Positions 29,642 through 40,268 of a stretch of DNA of 64,000 nucleotides are shown here, piece after piece (positions within the stretch are counted from its first letter, which is position 1; every line of letters begins with the position of its first letter). Origin of the DNA: Norana najaformis (Eukaryota; Annelida; Clitellata; Crassiclitellata; Hormogastridae); NCBI GenBank assembly GCA_964023275.1, contig OZ029928.1, forward strand, positions 18,603,304-18,667,303, in the 5' to 3' direction. The notes under the pieces were generated by a model. It saw only the letters and a program-made list of their open reading frames with translations, had not been told where the DNA came from and made no database searches. The translations under genes were made by a program, and so were the position numbers.

Positions 29642-32600
29642 TTATTGGAAGCGTTCTGGCCTCCGGGTGGCGCGTAATGGCCGCCCCTCGGTCGGTTCCG
29701 GCATGATCTCCACAGGATCTTTTGGCGAAGATCTTTCTTGGCTCCAAACTCCCGGCTCCCGATCGTAACATAGCCGCAACTTGTCAACGTGGGTTACGAA
29801 CGGCTTGGCCCTTGGAGATCGTTGCAGTTGATAGTTCACCGTCCCACACCGTCGCATGACCATGAAGGGCCCCGTGTACAACCGCTGCCACTTGGGACTG
29901 CGACCTGGAAATTTCCGAGGGGTATAGTACCACACCCAATCACCCACCATGAATTCAACCGGGAGAACCCTTAGGTCGTAGGTGTGCTTCCGCCGCTCCG
30001 CCGCCTTCCGCAAGCGTTCCCTTACCACCCTGTAAGCGGTCTCCATACGCTCACCCAGGTTCTCTACATATGATGCATAGGTCCCCCCCTTTTCCGCTGG
30101 GCCTGGCGCTCTTCCATACACCAAATCCAGGGGAGCCCTATTCTCCCTACCGAAAATCAACATGTTAGGCGAATAACCGGTGGCCTCATGGACGGAAGCC
30201 CGATAGGCTGCCAGGACATGCGGCAGCAACTCGTCCCAGTTCCTCTGATCCGTATGCACTATTTTCCCAATCATGGAATTCAGCGTCCTATGGAATCGTT
30301 CGATCAGGCCATTCCCACTAGGGTGGTAGCTAGTGGTCCTCACCTTGTCGATCCTCAGGAGCGTGCACACCTCCCTAAACAGAATCCCATCGAAGTTTGT
30401 ACCGCGGTCTGTTAATATCTGCAACGGGGTCCCGTACCGGACGATCACCGTATCCACCAAGGCCCGAGCCACCGTTGCGGCCTCCTGGTTTGCCACCGGA
30501 ATTGCCTCTACAAACTTCGAGAAATAATCCATCACCGTTAAGATGTAGACATGGCCCTTCCTGCTCTTTGGATGGGGCCCAGTGATGTCCACACCCACTC
30601 GTTCCCACGGCTCTCCGCAGGGTAATGGCTGCAGCGGACCCTGCCTGGGAGGCTGGCCGCGGCGGTATTGACAGCACTGCGAACAACGGCTGCAAAACCG
30701 CCGAACTTCCCTTGACCAACCAACCCAATAGCCTCGGCGCCTAACTTGCCAACGGGTACGGCGGACTCCCAAGTGTCCCCCTGTCACGCCGGTGTGGGCA
30801 AGTTTCATAAAATCCTCCCTCAAGGCTCTGGGTAGCAGCAATTGTTCTGTACCATCCGCTGCCTTCCTGTAGACTACATCGTTCCTCACATACAAGCTGT
30901 CCCATTGGTGCCAATAAGTCTTCACAGCTTCACTCTCCCACAAGATTAACTGGAAATCGGGCTTTCTCGCATCTGGGCTCAGCCATTCCCTTACCACTGC
31001 GAGGTCGGGGTCGGCCTTCTGCGCTTCCCCAATTCGTCCCTCCACAGCGGGCTCCACTCCTGCGGAAAGCTCAACTTCACCCTCTGCATCCGCACCCGCC
31101 ATCTCGGGCCGTCTCGTGGCAGCCACTATCGCTGGGGTCTCTTCCCATCCACACTGACGGCAAGGCCGTCGGGAAAGGGCATCCGCATTCCCGTGCCTCC
31201 GCCCCGGTCGATGAACTATTTCAAAGTCGAATTCAGCGAGGCGTTCCAGCCATCGACTCTGCTGCCCGATAGGCTCTGGTGTCTTCTGCAACCACTGGAG
31301 GGCTGCGTGGTCAGTTCGGAGGATGAACCGTCGGCCCAACAAGTATTGCCGGTAGAGCTTGGCAAAGTGTACCACTGCCAACAGCTCCTTGCGGGTAATG
31401 CAATATCGCCGCTCCGCCGCCGAGAGCAGGCGACTCCCATACGCGATTACTCTCTCCCTATCTCCGTCGCATTGGGACAGCACCGCACCAATTCCTTCAT
31501 CCGAGGCATCACAGTCCAGGACGTACTTCCCTTCATCCGTAGGCAGGCCCAGAACTGGCGCTGTTACCAAAGCCACCTTCAGCTGGTCGAAGGCCGCCTG
31601 ACACTCTTCGTCCCACACAAACGATCGGGATTTCTTAGTCAGCGCGAAGAGTGGAGCGGCGGTGCGTGAGAAGTCTCGGATGAACTTACGATAATAGGCA
31701 CATAGCCCCAGGAAGGCACGCAGCTCCCTTAATCGTTCAGGCGCTGGCCAGGACACCACCTCGTGAACCTTGGACGGGTCTACGGCTATTCCCTTCGGCG
31801 TTACTATATGCCCCAGGAAACTCACGGAGCGGCGTAGCATGCGACACTTGCTAGGTTTAAGCTTGAGATTCGCCCCACGGAGCCGCTGGAACACCTGCCT
31901 TAGCCTACCCAGATGCTGCTCGGGCGTGCTCCCATAAACGATCACATCGTCGATGTAAACCAGGCAAATCTCAAAGTTTAACCCCGAAAGCACAATATCC
32001 ATAAGGCGCTGGAATGTCGCCGGCGCATTGCACAGGCCAAACGGCATAACACGCCATCTAAAAATCCCCCGGCGAGTAACAAAAGCCGTCTTATCTGCAT
32101 CCTTAGGATCCATCTCCACTTGATGGTAGCCGCTACGTAAGTCTAAGGTACTAAACCATCCCGCATCAGCCAGGGCATCTAAACACTCGTCAATCTTTGG
32201 GAGCGGATACGAGTCTTTCCTGGTTCGCTCATTCAACTGGCGATAGTCAATGCAAAACCTTAGGGTACCGTCCTTCTTTCGTGCCAGGACTACATTAGCT
32301 GCCCACTCGCTCACAGCTGGCTCGACTACGCCATCTGTCAACATCTGGTCCAGTTGCTTATCAATGGCTACCCGATATGGAAGCGGCTGTCGCCTCAAAG
32401 GCTGACGAACGGGGCCCGAGTTCCCGGTGTCAATCCGATGCTTACACAGGGTCGTCCTCCCTAGGTCCCCTTCTCCCTCGGAGAAAACATCCCGGAACTC
32501 TATTAACAGACTCGCCAATTGCCTCCTGGTTGCCTGGGTCACTTCTTCGGGGAGTTCTTCCATCAAACCCGTGATAAAGGGTGCCTCTCCTTCTACCCTG

Positions 32601-32995
32601 GGTCTCTCTCCTTTCCCAGCACATGTCTCTACCTCTACAGGATGCAATCTTCCCAGAAGCTGGTTCTTAGGGAGTGTGGCGGGATCTCCATTGAGATTCA
32701 CAACCCGAATCCGGGCAGCGCTAGCTTCATTCCCTATTAACACCCGTGCTACGTGAACTCCCGGCAGGACTTCCTTTGGCTCTGTCATCCATGCAGGGGC
32801 CACACTTGACAGATCCCCGAATTGCATTTTGGCGGGGATGTCGCACTGAGTCCTAGGAGGCAGCGTCATTTCCTCCGCGACCATCACCCGTCTACACCAG
32901 GCGGAACCATCCCCTTTTTCTAGCGGGATACGCCGGCGGCCTACAAACAGGGCTCCAGTGCCAAACCCCAAACGTCGTCTGCGCCTCCGGACCAT
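29642..32995 (-). mobile_element. pol region of the gypsy element
   Basis: One frame of 1,117 codons. Parts in order are a reverse transcriptase with VYIDD, an RNase H (LDCDASDEGIGAVLSQ), a zinc-binding integrase N-terminus and a Ty3-type integrase core (DRGTNFDG, SYHPSGNGLIERFHRTL). Its length and order fit Ty3/gypsy Pol. Confidence 0.95.
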
Positions 32996-33305
32996 CGGGT
33001 GTCACTTCATCGGTACGAGCACGGGGCCGTCGGGGCTGACGGCACCGACGGGCGATGTGACCTCTCAGTCCGCAGTTGTAGCAGACCACATCCCGTCCCT
33101 GGTTTCCAGGCTGCTCCCTTGCCGTCTCGTCGCGTCGGTTGGCTTCCGTGTCGATCGCCAGATGGTTGCGAAAAGCCTCTAGCTGCCGCTCTATCTTCTT
33201 CTCCATGTCCCTTTGCCAACGCTGCTGTTCCCCACGCTGTGCTTTGAGGAATTGGTCCAATTGATTCTGGAGTGGCACGTTTTGGTCGGACTCCTGGGTT
33301 CCTCT

Positions 33306-33310
<5 letters not shown>
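32892..33310 (-). mobile_element. gag tail with zinc knuckle
   Basis: Contains CYNCGLRGHIARRC, a CCHC knuckle, next to a basic RQPRRPRAR stretch, overlapping the start of pol. It is partial and fossil. Confidence 0.85.

Positions 33311-33386
<76 letters not shown>
33311..33386. repeat. (TA)n tract, 76 bp
   Basis: A pure TA run at the other border of the gypsy element, matching the tract at 28,103-28,182. Confidence 0.95.
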
Positions 33387-33388
<2 letters not shown>

Positions 33389-33699
33389 ACGTAAGGTAAT
33401 GAAAGCCACAAAATTCGTTAAAAGCCGACCGAACTCTTACTTGATCTTCATGGTTACAGCATAACATCGAGAATCAATCTTGTCTGATATCCATACAGGC
33501 CTTGAGACCATAGAATTGTGTGACTGTACGCCACAATGTGTCCTATTATGAGACAAACTATGCTTACTACTGCCATTTTTCAAATTTTCTGCACTGAACG
33601 GCTTTATTTTAGTACATTTTTACATATTTTCCTATTTTATTCTTATGAAGGTTAATGATATTTTTGCACAGGTTTGTAAATGTAAATATGCGCGTTTTT

Positions 33700-33832
33700 C
33701 TGTAGCGACCGTATGACCTTGACCCTACTTATTTTTAAATGAATTAATCAGGTGAGATCCTTCACCACCAATGCTCGTTTTAATGGGTGCCACGTTCTAT
33801 AAGGTCCCTCTGTATGGACCGTAGCCATATTT
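33700..33832 (-). mobile_element. SINE-2 fragment
   Basis: The minus strand carries GGACCTTATAGAACGTGGC, GTGAAGGATCTCACCTG and TACGGTCGCTACAGAAAAA. It is a 3' half only. Confidence 0.65.
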
Positions 33833-34189
33833 GTTATGCACGGTTCAATGTCAGTTTTTGACATTTGATACAAGATAGCACACATCTTGTGTTGAAATGA
33901 CGTTAATGTCTGCTGTAAGGAGTCTAAAAACTCAGTTTGATTCTATTCAGTTGAGTCTACAAACTCAGTTTAAGTCTATTCAGTTTGAGTCTACAGACTC
34001 AGTTTGCAAATTTGAAATCAAATTCAGAGAATGTTCTATTCTTTCTTTACCACTACGAGGATATATCACAAAAAGCGTTCAGATAATCAATCGTATATTT
34101 GATTCTTTCGGTTGACAAAATATTTATGATCTGATCGGTAAAAGCCTAAAACAATATCGTCCAAATAATGATTTAAAATACACACGATA
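33833..34189. other. No recognised gene; short tandem CAGTTTGAGTCTA units
   Basis: Degenerate 30-36-bp units (CTCAGTTTRAKTCTATTCAG) at 33,925-34,010. Otherwise unremarkable AT-rich DNA. Confidence 0.5.
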
Positions 34190-34560
34190 AAATACAAATT
34201 TGTATGAACTATCGCCATTTTCCGGCCTTATTATGATCACGTGGTAAACGCGTACTTTCTCAGCACCAATCACAGTCCGCCACGACGCGCAATTCCTAAT
34301 GAATATTCATAACGATAACTTCACAGAAACTAAGCCCTAGAAAACCTAGACAAATATGTTTACTGAAAGTCTCGACCATTCTTATACATGTTCAGACGAG
34401 TACTTTGCAAAGTTCTTACAAAGTGGACTAACACATCTACAGATACGGGAACAATAGCGACCTTAACAGAGTTCAAATATATTGGTTTATGTACGAACGG
34501 GTTATGAGGTGACGGAATATTCATGAGAAATGAATATTCATTAGCTTATTTAAGGCGTTG
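34190..34560. promoter_or_regulatory. Possible enhancer: repeated ATGAATATTCAT palindromes
   Basis: ATGAATATTCAT occurs at about 34,298 and, as GAATATTCATGAGAAATGAA then ATTCATTAGC, at 34,516-34,545. CACGTG occurs at 34,242. Such palindromic octamer-like words bind POU-class factors in other animals. Only the words are seen. Confidence 0.25.
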
Positions 34561-34841
34561 ATGTGAGCTGTATCAAAGAAGTTTATCTAATATATTCGGT
34601 TCCAGTTTGAATTAATGAAAGCGCTTGTTTGTCGAAAGCATTACGATGTTGTGGAACATCTTGAACATCACCGATTGAGGTAGAAAGCGTCACTGTGCGA
34701 ACGGAAATTGACCCGTCTTCGATTCTTTGCGATATCTTTAGCTCAGATACAGCATACAATTTAAGATACTTTAAGCTTATTATGTGCTTATTATGCAAAC
34801 AAGTACTTATGTATTTGTAAAGTACCTATTGTGTTACTGTG

Positions 34842-34962
34842 TAGGGATCTTGAGCAAGTCCTTCACTCACAATTGCTTTGCGCCTCAGATTCAGATTTAC
34901 TGACCTTGCGCGCGTAGTAAATGCAATAATAATAGTAATAATAATAATAATAGTAATAATGT
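34842..34962 (+). mobile_element. SINE-1 3' part with AAT tail
   Basis: GTGTAGGGATCTTGAGCAAG and TCCTTCACTCACAATTGC, then an end and an AATAATAAT tail. The tRNA-like head is missing. Confidence 0.7.
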
Positions 34963-35094
34963 TCAAAATTTTCGTCTACAGGTTGAAAACCTTTACAAGA
35001 CCTGTGTTTCTAACCAGTAATGGGCTTCTCGTATCGTTCTGTACGTGCCTTATCCTGTCTGTCTGTCTGGCTGTCTTCCTTCGTATGGGAGTAT

Positions 35095-35095
35095 C

Positions 35096-35166
<71 letters not shown>
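35095..35166. repeat. (GTCT)n, about 70 bp perfect
   Basis: Uninterrupted CTGT units. A 33-bp direct repeat (CAAATCTGCTTCTGTCCTCA) follows at 35,305-35,371. Confidence 0.95.
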
Positions 35167-35736
35167 TATAGACTCACCGGCTGTCTGTGGCGAGGGGCGA
35201 GCGGTCCTGTCCGGGTGGCAGGAAATCTCTTCCGTTTGACCGATTCGACAGCGAAGGAAATTGGCGGAAAAGGAAGTCGGGACGGTTTTGTTGACGGTCA
35301 AGGCCAAATCTGCTTCTGTCCTCATCCGCTCCAAGGCCAAATCTGCTTCTGTCCTCATCCGCTCCAAGGCCAAAGTCGTTTGATCTGCAGATTTCCAGAG
35401 AGACGTTGTCTCGTAATCCGGCTGTTTTTAAAATAATTATTTAAATATTTAATTATTAAAATATTCAGTGAAAACTTATTATTTTAGTAATACTAGTAGT
35501 AATAACAATTAATTGTTATTGATACTATATTTAATTCACAGTGCTGGCTGGCTGGCTGTCTGAGGGTGGCGTTGTGATAATAAATCATTAAAATGTGAAA
35601 TTACGTTATATGATAATTATTACACGCATGTTACACATTAACGGTTCAAAGTTCTCTAGGGTTGTTATCTTCATCAGCATCATCAAATGCATTAGATCGC
35701 CTACATGAACTTCACTGGCTTTCTGTTGAATGGTGT
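35167..35736. other. No recognised gene
   Basis: A short GC-richer stretch, then AT-rich DNA. No exon or mobile element end was recognised. Confidence 0.4.
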
Positions 35737-36000
35737 AATCGTAATCCCGAGATTTCTACAGCGCCCAACGAAAGCCACGTCATGGGGACCAGCTTATTCA
35801 CAGGCGCTCAGTCAAAACAAAATCGATAGGCAGAGGTGTTTGGTTCCAGGTCAAGATCCAAGAGTGAGGCAGAGAGACAGCGTGGCAGCTACGGTGGGTG
35901 ATGTTCGGAAATGGAGCGGAAAGAGGGATAAGAGGAAGAAGAGGAGTCAGGATAGGATCTGCGAGGGAGGAATGTTTGGTGTATTAAGTTTAGGATTGCA
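35737..36000 (-). mobile_element. LINE 3' end, subfamily S
   Basis: CGTAATCCCGAGATTTCTAC tail side, then AGCGCCCAACGAAAGCCAC and the usual body to about 36,000. Confidence 0.75.
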
Positions 36001-36002
36001 TG

Positions 36003-36298
36003 CTTGACCTTCAAGGCTCAGAAAACCGGCCTTCCATCATATCTTAATGCAATGCCCAGTCCACATCGCCTTCGTAGGTTCTTGCGTTCTTCCGATACTG
36101 GTTTGTTGCAAGAACCTCGCTTCAGGACAAATGTAGGATTACCATCCACTGTAGCCGTCTGCCTGACTCTTGGATCCTGACATGGAACTGAACCCTTTCT
36201 ACCTATCGGTTTTGTTTTGACTGAGCGCCTGTGAATAAGCAGGTTCCCACGACGTCGCTTTCGATGGGCGCTGTAGGAAAGTCGAGCTTGCGATTACG
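36003..36298 (+). pseudogene. LINE subfamily S: internally deleted ORF2 end and tail
   Basis: Translation gives GLPSYLNAMPSPHRLRRF and LLQEPRFRTNVG, the region just before the C-terminus in CR1/L2-like proteins. It jumps to the UTR (GACTCTTGGATCCTGACATG) and ends GGGCGCTGTAGGAAAGTCGA with a decayed tail. It lies head-to-head with the preceding copy. Confidence 0.65.
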
Positions 36299-36299
36299 C

Positions 36300-36420
36300 T
36301 ACATATACATTCATACATACGTGCATAATCTTACATGCATACATACACTCATACATGTACATAAATACATACACACAAGTGCATAAAAACATACATATAT
36401 ACTTACACACACATCGCCAA
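36300..36420. repeat. (ACAT)n array
   Basis: CATACATA units between the LINE tail and the LTR-like repeat. Confidence 0.85.
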
Positions 36421-36439
36421 GCTGGAAAGTGCGCTATAT

Positions 36440-37240
36440 GAATTATATGATTCAGAGCAGCAAGACAGCTAGCCAGTAGCCTCAACCTACAGCGGTCAGA
36501 TTCTTAGAAACGGATGGACTGCTAGTTATACAGCGTGGAAGGGCTATTGTTGGTAGCAATGCAGGTGAGCTATGGAATGCAGGAGACATGTAGCTTACTC
36601 AAAAGGATTCTGCTGGAGCAAGCTGAGCCACACACAGGTAGCACTCTCCAGGTACATCCGGGGCTTTACAACTAAGCGCGAGAGGTCCACGTGATACCCA
36701 GATGCATGTCCACATGTATACAATAGACTTCGGAGAAATATAACCAAAAGGCACACGAATACTGATGTCAGCGGAAGACAGACTCCGGTCTGAATCGCGT
36801 AGCAGCCCAGAAGGAATGCGCCCAGAGTCCAAGGGATTCAGGTAGAAAATAGCTCGCAGAATGCACAGACGAGGACTGCTCAGCCTTTCGACTAAGATCA
36901 AGGTGCAGACAGAGAGAATTGCACGTGAGTCTCATCAGAAGGAAGATCCATTGAGGAGCAGTCGGAGTTCAGACATCGGGCAGAAAGATCGTAGTAGAAT
37001 GTAGAGAAGATAGTCTAGCGTCTTCTGGCGCTACAGTAATCGTTATGGGTGGAGTAGCCTAAAGTTTGTCGTAGACTAAGTCGCTTGCTCCTCAATTGAA
37101 CTAGAATCTCGCTCGCGTTGCAACAGACTATTATATTCGTGTGGTAAATGACAATTCGAGAAATAAACGATGGAAAACCGAACAGTGCGATCTGGACGAG
37201 AAACCCAGCATCATAATCGATAGAGCAGAACTCTACTAAA
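36440..37240 (+). mobile_element. Block B'': LTR-like dispersed repeat, copy 3
   Basis: The reverse-complement relative of 7,597-8,460 and 10,915-11,689, clearly diverged. Shared words include TAGACTATCTTCTCTACATT and GCGCCAGAAGACGCTA (seen here on the opposite strand). An AATAAACGATGG signal lies near 37,160. It marks this family as dispersed; it is a fossil with no coding part. Confidence 0.5.
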
Positions 37241-37259
37241 ACTGGCGGAAAACACTACT

Positions 37260-37720
37260 ACATATATACAGTATATTATATATATTTATATATATATATG
37301 CATACACATACAAATTCATGAATAAATACACAAATGCATATATACACACATGCATACATACATACACATACATCCATAAATACATACACAGAAATGCATG
37401 CATGCATATATACACATATGCATATACATACATATGTGTGCATACATGCAATGCATATCTACGCACATACCCACATACATACATACATACAAACAAATGC
37501 ATACATACATACATGCATATATATACACATACACATACATACATACTGTACATGCATAATATACATTCATAAATACGTACAAATGCGTGAATATACACAC
37601 ACATACCCACATACATACATACATATACAAATGCATATATACATACATGCATACATACACATGCACAGATACATACACACATACATACACACATACATAC
37701 GCACACACACAAATGCATAC
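37260..37720. repeat. (ACAT)n / (TATG)n array in an intron
   Basis: About 460 bp of CATACATA units starting immediately after the donor of the minus-strand exon at 37,725. Confidence 0.9.
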
Positions 37721-37724
37721 GTAC

Positions 37725-38016
37725 CTCTCTGTTCGTCGTGTAGTTCTTGAAATACATCCCTCAGTGCTTCCTCTTCCCATCCACCTCTTCCCTCCTCCCT
37801 GGCCCCTCGGCCGAGGCCCCCAGGGCCCTGGTCGACAAAGTCACCCGTTGTGGTAAAGTCGTTCGTGTCTTCCGTCGCCCTCATTCCTCCACCACTCGTC
37901 TCCCTCATGTCATCGATGCATCGAAGCAGCTTCCCGATCGTCTCCCCCCTCTTTCGCTTGTCCTGCTTCAGCAGCCGCATCTTGTGCTCGTACCAGTCGT
38001 TCTTCCGCTCGTACTC
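37725..38016 (-). CDS. Coiled-coil protein, downstream exon
   Basis: The minus-strand acceptor GTTGCAG|GAGTAC and donor AGAG|GTACGT bound 97 codons plus one base. The protein starts EYERKNDWYEHKMRLLKQDK, a charged heptad-like helix. An acidic and Gly-rich part follows (GFVDQGPGGLG-like), then EEALRDVFQELHDEQR. It enters in phase 0, matching the phase 0 donor of the exon at 40,269-41,032, and the helix continues smoothly across the junction. No family was recognised. The next exon would lie below 37.3 kb and was not found. Confidence 0.45.
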
Positions 38017-38025
38017 CTGCAACAT

Positions 38026-38041
38026 TCGCCAGGTGGCGCTA
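38026..38041. promoter_or_regulatory. CGCCAGGTGGCG dyad
   Basis: ATTCGCCAGGTGGCGCTA, a perfect 5-bp dyad with a 2-bp centre, lies 10 bp from the acceptor of the minus-strand exon. Similar words lie at 40,247, 40,503, 40,544 and 12,359. It resembles the core of CTCF sites; binding is inference. Confidence 0.3.
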
Positions 38042-38124
38042 ATTTAGTACTTGCGGCAGTCGCTGTGTGGCGCCACGGACTGAAAGACCTGCGCGGCGTT
38101 CTAGTATTAAAGAGTGTATAAGAT

Positions 38125-38220
38125 TTGAACAACAACAGAACAACAACAGCAACATTAACAACAACAATAACAACAACAATAACAACAACAATAACAACAA
38201 CAATAACAACAACAACAATG
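38125..38220. repeat. (AAC/AAT)n tract
   Basis: ACAACAATA units, about 95 bp. Confidence 0.9.
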
Positions 38221-38269
38221 TCTCCGGAATAATTTTTTCGCCACCTGAGGGATTATACCTACCTCGGTT

Positions 38270-38362
38270 TAATTATAATAAAAATAAGACAATTTATATA
38301 GCGCCGTAGCACAGCTGAGGCCGAAACAAGGGCGCTGTACATGAGTTCAAAAATCAACTACA
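38270..38362 (-). mobile_element. LINE-like 3' end, subfamily C
   Basis: AATTTATATAGCGCCGTAGC with ATAAAAATAAG to its left, then GAGGCCGAAACAAGGGCGC. Confidence 0.7.
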
Positions 38363-38484
38363 GTAGTGTATGCAATGTAATGTTACCCAAGCTGGTAGAT
38401 TTAATTTGCATATGTCAAACGCACATGCAGAATATGCTATGGAGGTGCTAAAAACTTACTATTACTCCGCTAACTTGCTCTTGC

Positions 38485-38760
38485 TTCGGCCTTTCACTCA
38501 AAACTGAAAACATTCCTCTACCACAGATCCTATCCTGACACCCCTTCTTCCTCTTATCTGCCTCTGCTCTCCAGCCCCAAACATCACCCACCGTAGCTGC
38601 CACGCTCTCTCTCTGCCTGACTCTTGGATCTTGACCCGGAACCGAACCCTTTTGCCTATCGATTTTGTTTTGACTGAGCGACTCTGAAGAAGCTGGTCCC
38701 CGCGGCGCGGCTTTCGTTGGGCGCTGTAGAAATCTCGGAATTACGATTATGATTAACTAC
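38485..38760 (+). mobile_element. LINE subfamily S, ORF2 end and tail
   Basis: FGLSLKTENIPLPQ-type frame (TTTCACTCAAAACTGAAAAC), then GACTCTTGGATCTTGACCCG, GGGCGCTGTAGAAATCTCGG and an ATTACG tail, then an ACT trinucleotide run (38,762-38,850). It lies in the intron of the coiled-coil gene. Confidence 0.75.
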
Positions 38761-38849
38761 AACAACAACTACTACTACTACTACTACATGAACCACCACC
38801 ACCACTACTATTACTACTAACTAGATACTACTGCTACTACTACTCCTAC

Positions 38850-39240
38850 TGAAAGTAGTATTATTTATATAGCGCCGAGGCAGAAAAAGAGCATTGTGCG
38901 TGAACGAATGGATTTGAAAGTGAAAAGAGACGTCAACATGAAATGTTTTGAGCTGTGATTTGAAAGTTCAACTGAGAAAATTTGCTAAGTAACTCGAAGC
39001 GTAAATGTTCGAAACTCCTGCGGTTTCGGTACGAGTTTCGAAATGTGAGCCGATACAACTCGAGCAGACAGGTGCTTAAACGACTTCTAGCCAGGGAAGT
39101 CCAGCCCCTGGATGAAAACTGACAGTTAGGCTAGAAATCGATATGATGAAAACTGATGCAACTCGAGATCTGGAACAGCAGGCGCTGAAGGCGAGAAGCA
39201 TTAAAGACAATGGGATCGAGGTAAATGTGTATGCAGACGT
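38850..39240. other. Intron sequence with a decayed LINE C tail
   Basis: TATTTATATAGCGCCGAGGC at 38,865 is a worn subfamily C end. The rest shows no coding content. Confidence 0.45.
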
Positions 39241-39463
39241 TTTTCTATAGCGACCGTATGGCCTCGAATCTGTTCAGTTTTCAATCGTAATCGTAATTCC
39301 GAGATTTCTACAGCGTCCAGTGAAAGCCACATCTCGGGGACCAGCTTATTTGCAGGCGCTCAGTCAAAACAAAATCGATAGGCAAAAAGGTTCGGTTCCA
39401 AGTCAAGATTTAAGTCAGACGGAGAGAGCGTGGCAGCTACGGTGGGTGGTGTTTGGGATTGGA

Positions 39464-39532
<69 letters not shown>

Positions 39533-39660
39533 CAGAGACAGAGACAGAGACAGAGACAGAGACAGAGACAGAGACAGAGACAGAGACAGAGAGACAGAGA
39601 CAGAGAGACAGAGAGACAGAGAGACAGAGACAGAGAGAAGAGAAAGAAGAGGTGTCAGGA
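39241..39660 (-). mobile_element. SINE-2 end, then LINE S 3' end with GA/GACA expansion
   Basis: CTATAGCGACCGTATGGCC (39,247) is a SINE-2 terminus. A minus LINE S end follows, with its tail at 39,287. It contains about 170 bp of GA then CAGAGA repeats (39,465-39,635) at the same position as the GA run at 13,962. Confidence 0.75.
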
Positions 39661-39855
39661 TAGGAATTGATTGGGTGAGATCCTTCGCCACCGCTGCCCC
39701 TTTGAATGGGCGCCACGCCATTTAAGGTCATCGTGTACGGACCGTGCCAGCCCAAGATTCAAATCTCTTAAACACACCACGACCGGTCGGGACGCGAACC
39801 GGCATCCTCACGCTCAGACGTACGCGTTAACCAATGCAGCTAACCAGGCCTTATA
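39661..39855 (-). mobile_element. SINE-2 copy
   Basis: Minus-strand GGCCTGGTTAGCTGCATTGG head, a GGATGCCGGTTCGCGTCC B box, GGTGGCGAAGGATCTCACCC. Confidence 0.7.
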
Positions 39856-39934
39856 GGTAAGACGGTGGAATTCCACTGCAAGCCTAGGAGCCAGAAACCC
39901 CAGTCTCGCCCAAAAAAGCTCAAAATGGATATAC

Positions 39935-40208
39935 ACTGTATACATTCGGCCTTTAACTCAAAACTGAAAACATATCTCTTTCACAGATTCTATCCTGACA
40001 TCCCTTCTTCCTCTTATCTCTCCTCTCCAACCCCAAACATCACCCCCTGTAGCTGCCACGCTGTCTCCGTCTGACTTTTGGATCTTGACCTGGAACCGAA
40101 CACTTTAGCCTATCGATTCTGTTTTGACTGAGCGTCTGTGAATAAACTGGTACCCGCGGCGCGGCTTTCGTTGGGCGCTGTAGAAATCTCGGGATTACGA
40201 TTACGATT
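39935..40208 (+). mobile_element. LINE subfamily S, ORF2 end and tail
   Basis: Translation AFNSKLKTYLFHRFYPDIPS is a typical LINE C-terminus. The UTR and GGGCGCTGTAGAAATCTCGG follow, then an ATTACG tail. It lies just inside the intron next to the donor at 40,268. Confidence 0.8.
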
Positions 40209-40268
40209 CAGACAGTCGCAAGATGACCAAAACTGTTAACCAGCTATTCGCCAGGCGGCGCCACTTAC

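Larger units (their letters stand above)
28183..33310 (-). mobile_element. Ty3/gypsy LTR retrotransposon
   Basis: A fossil or recent copy of a Ty3/gypsy element in minus orientation. Parts in order from high to low coordinates are a gag tail with a CCHC zinc knuckle, a long pol frame (reverse transcriptase, RNase H, integrase), a purine tract and one LTR. The pol frame is open for over 1,100 codons, so the insertion is probably young. It looks incomplete, because only one LTR is recognised and gag is partial. (TA)n tracts flank both ends. Confidence 0.9.
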
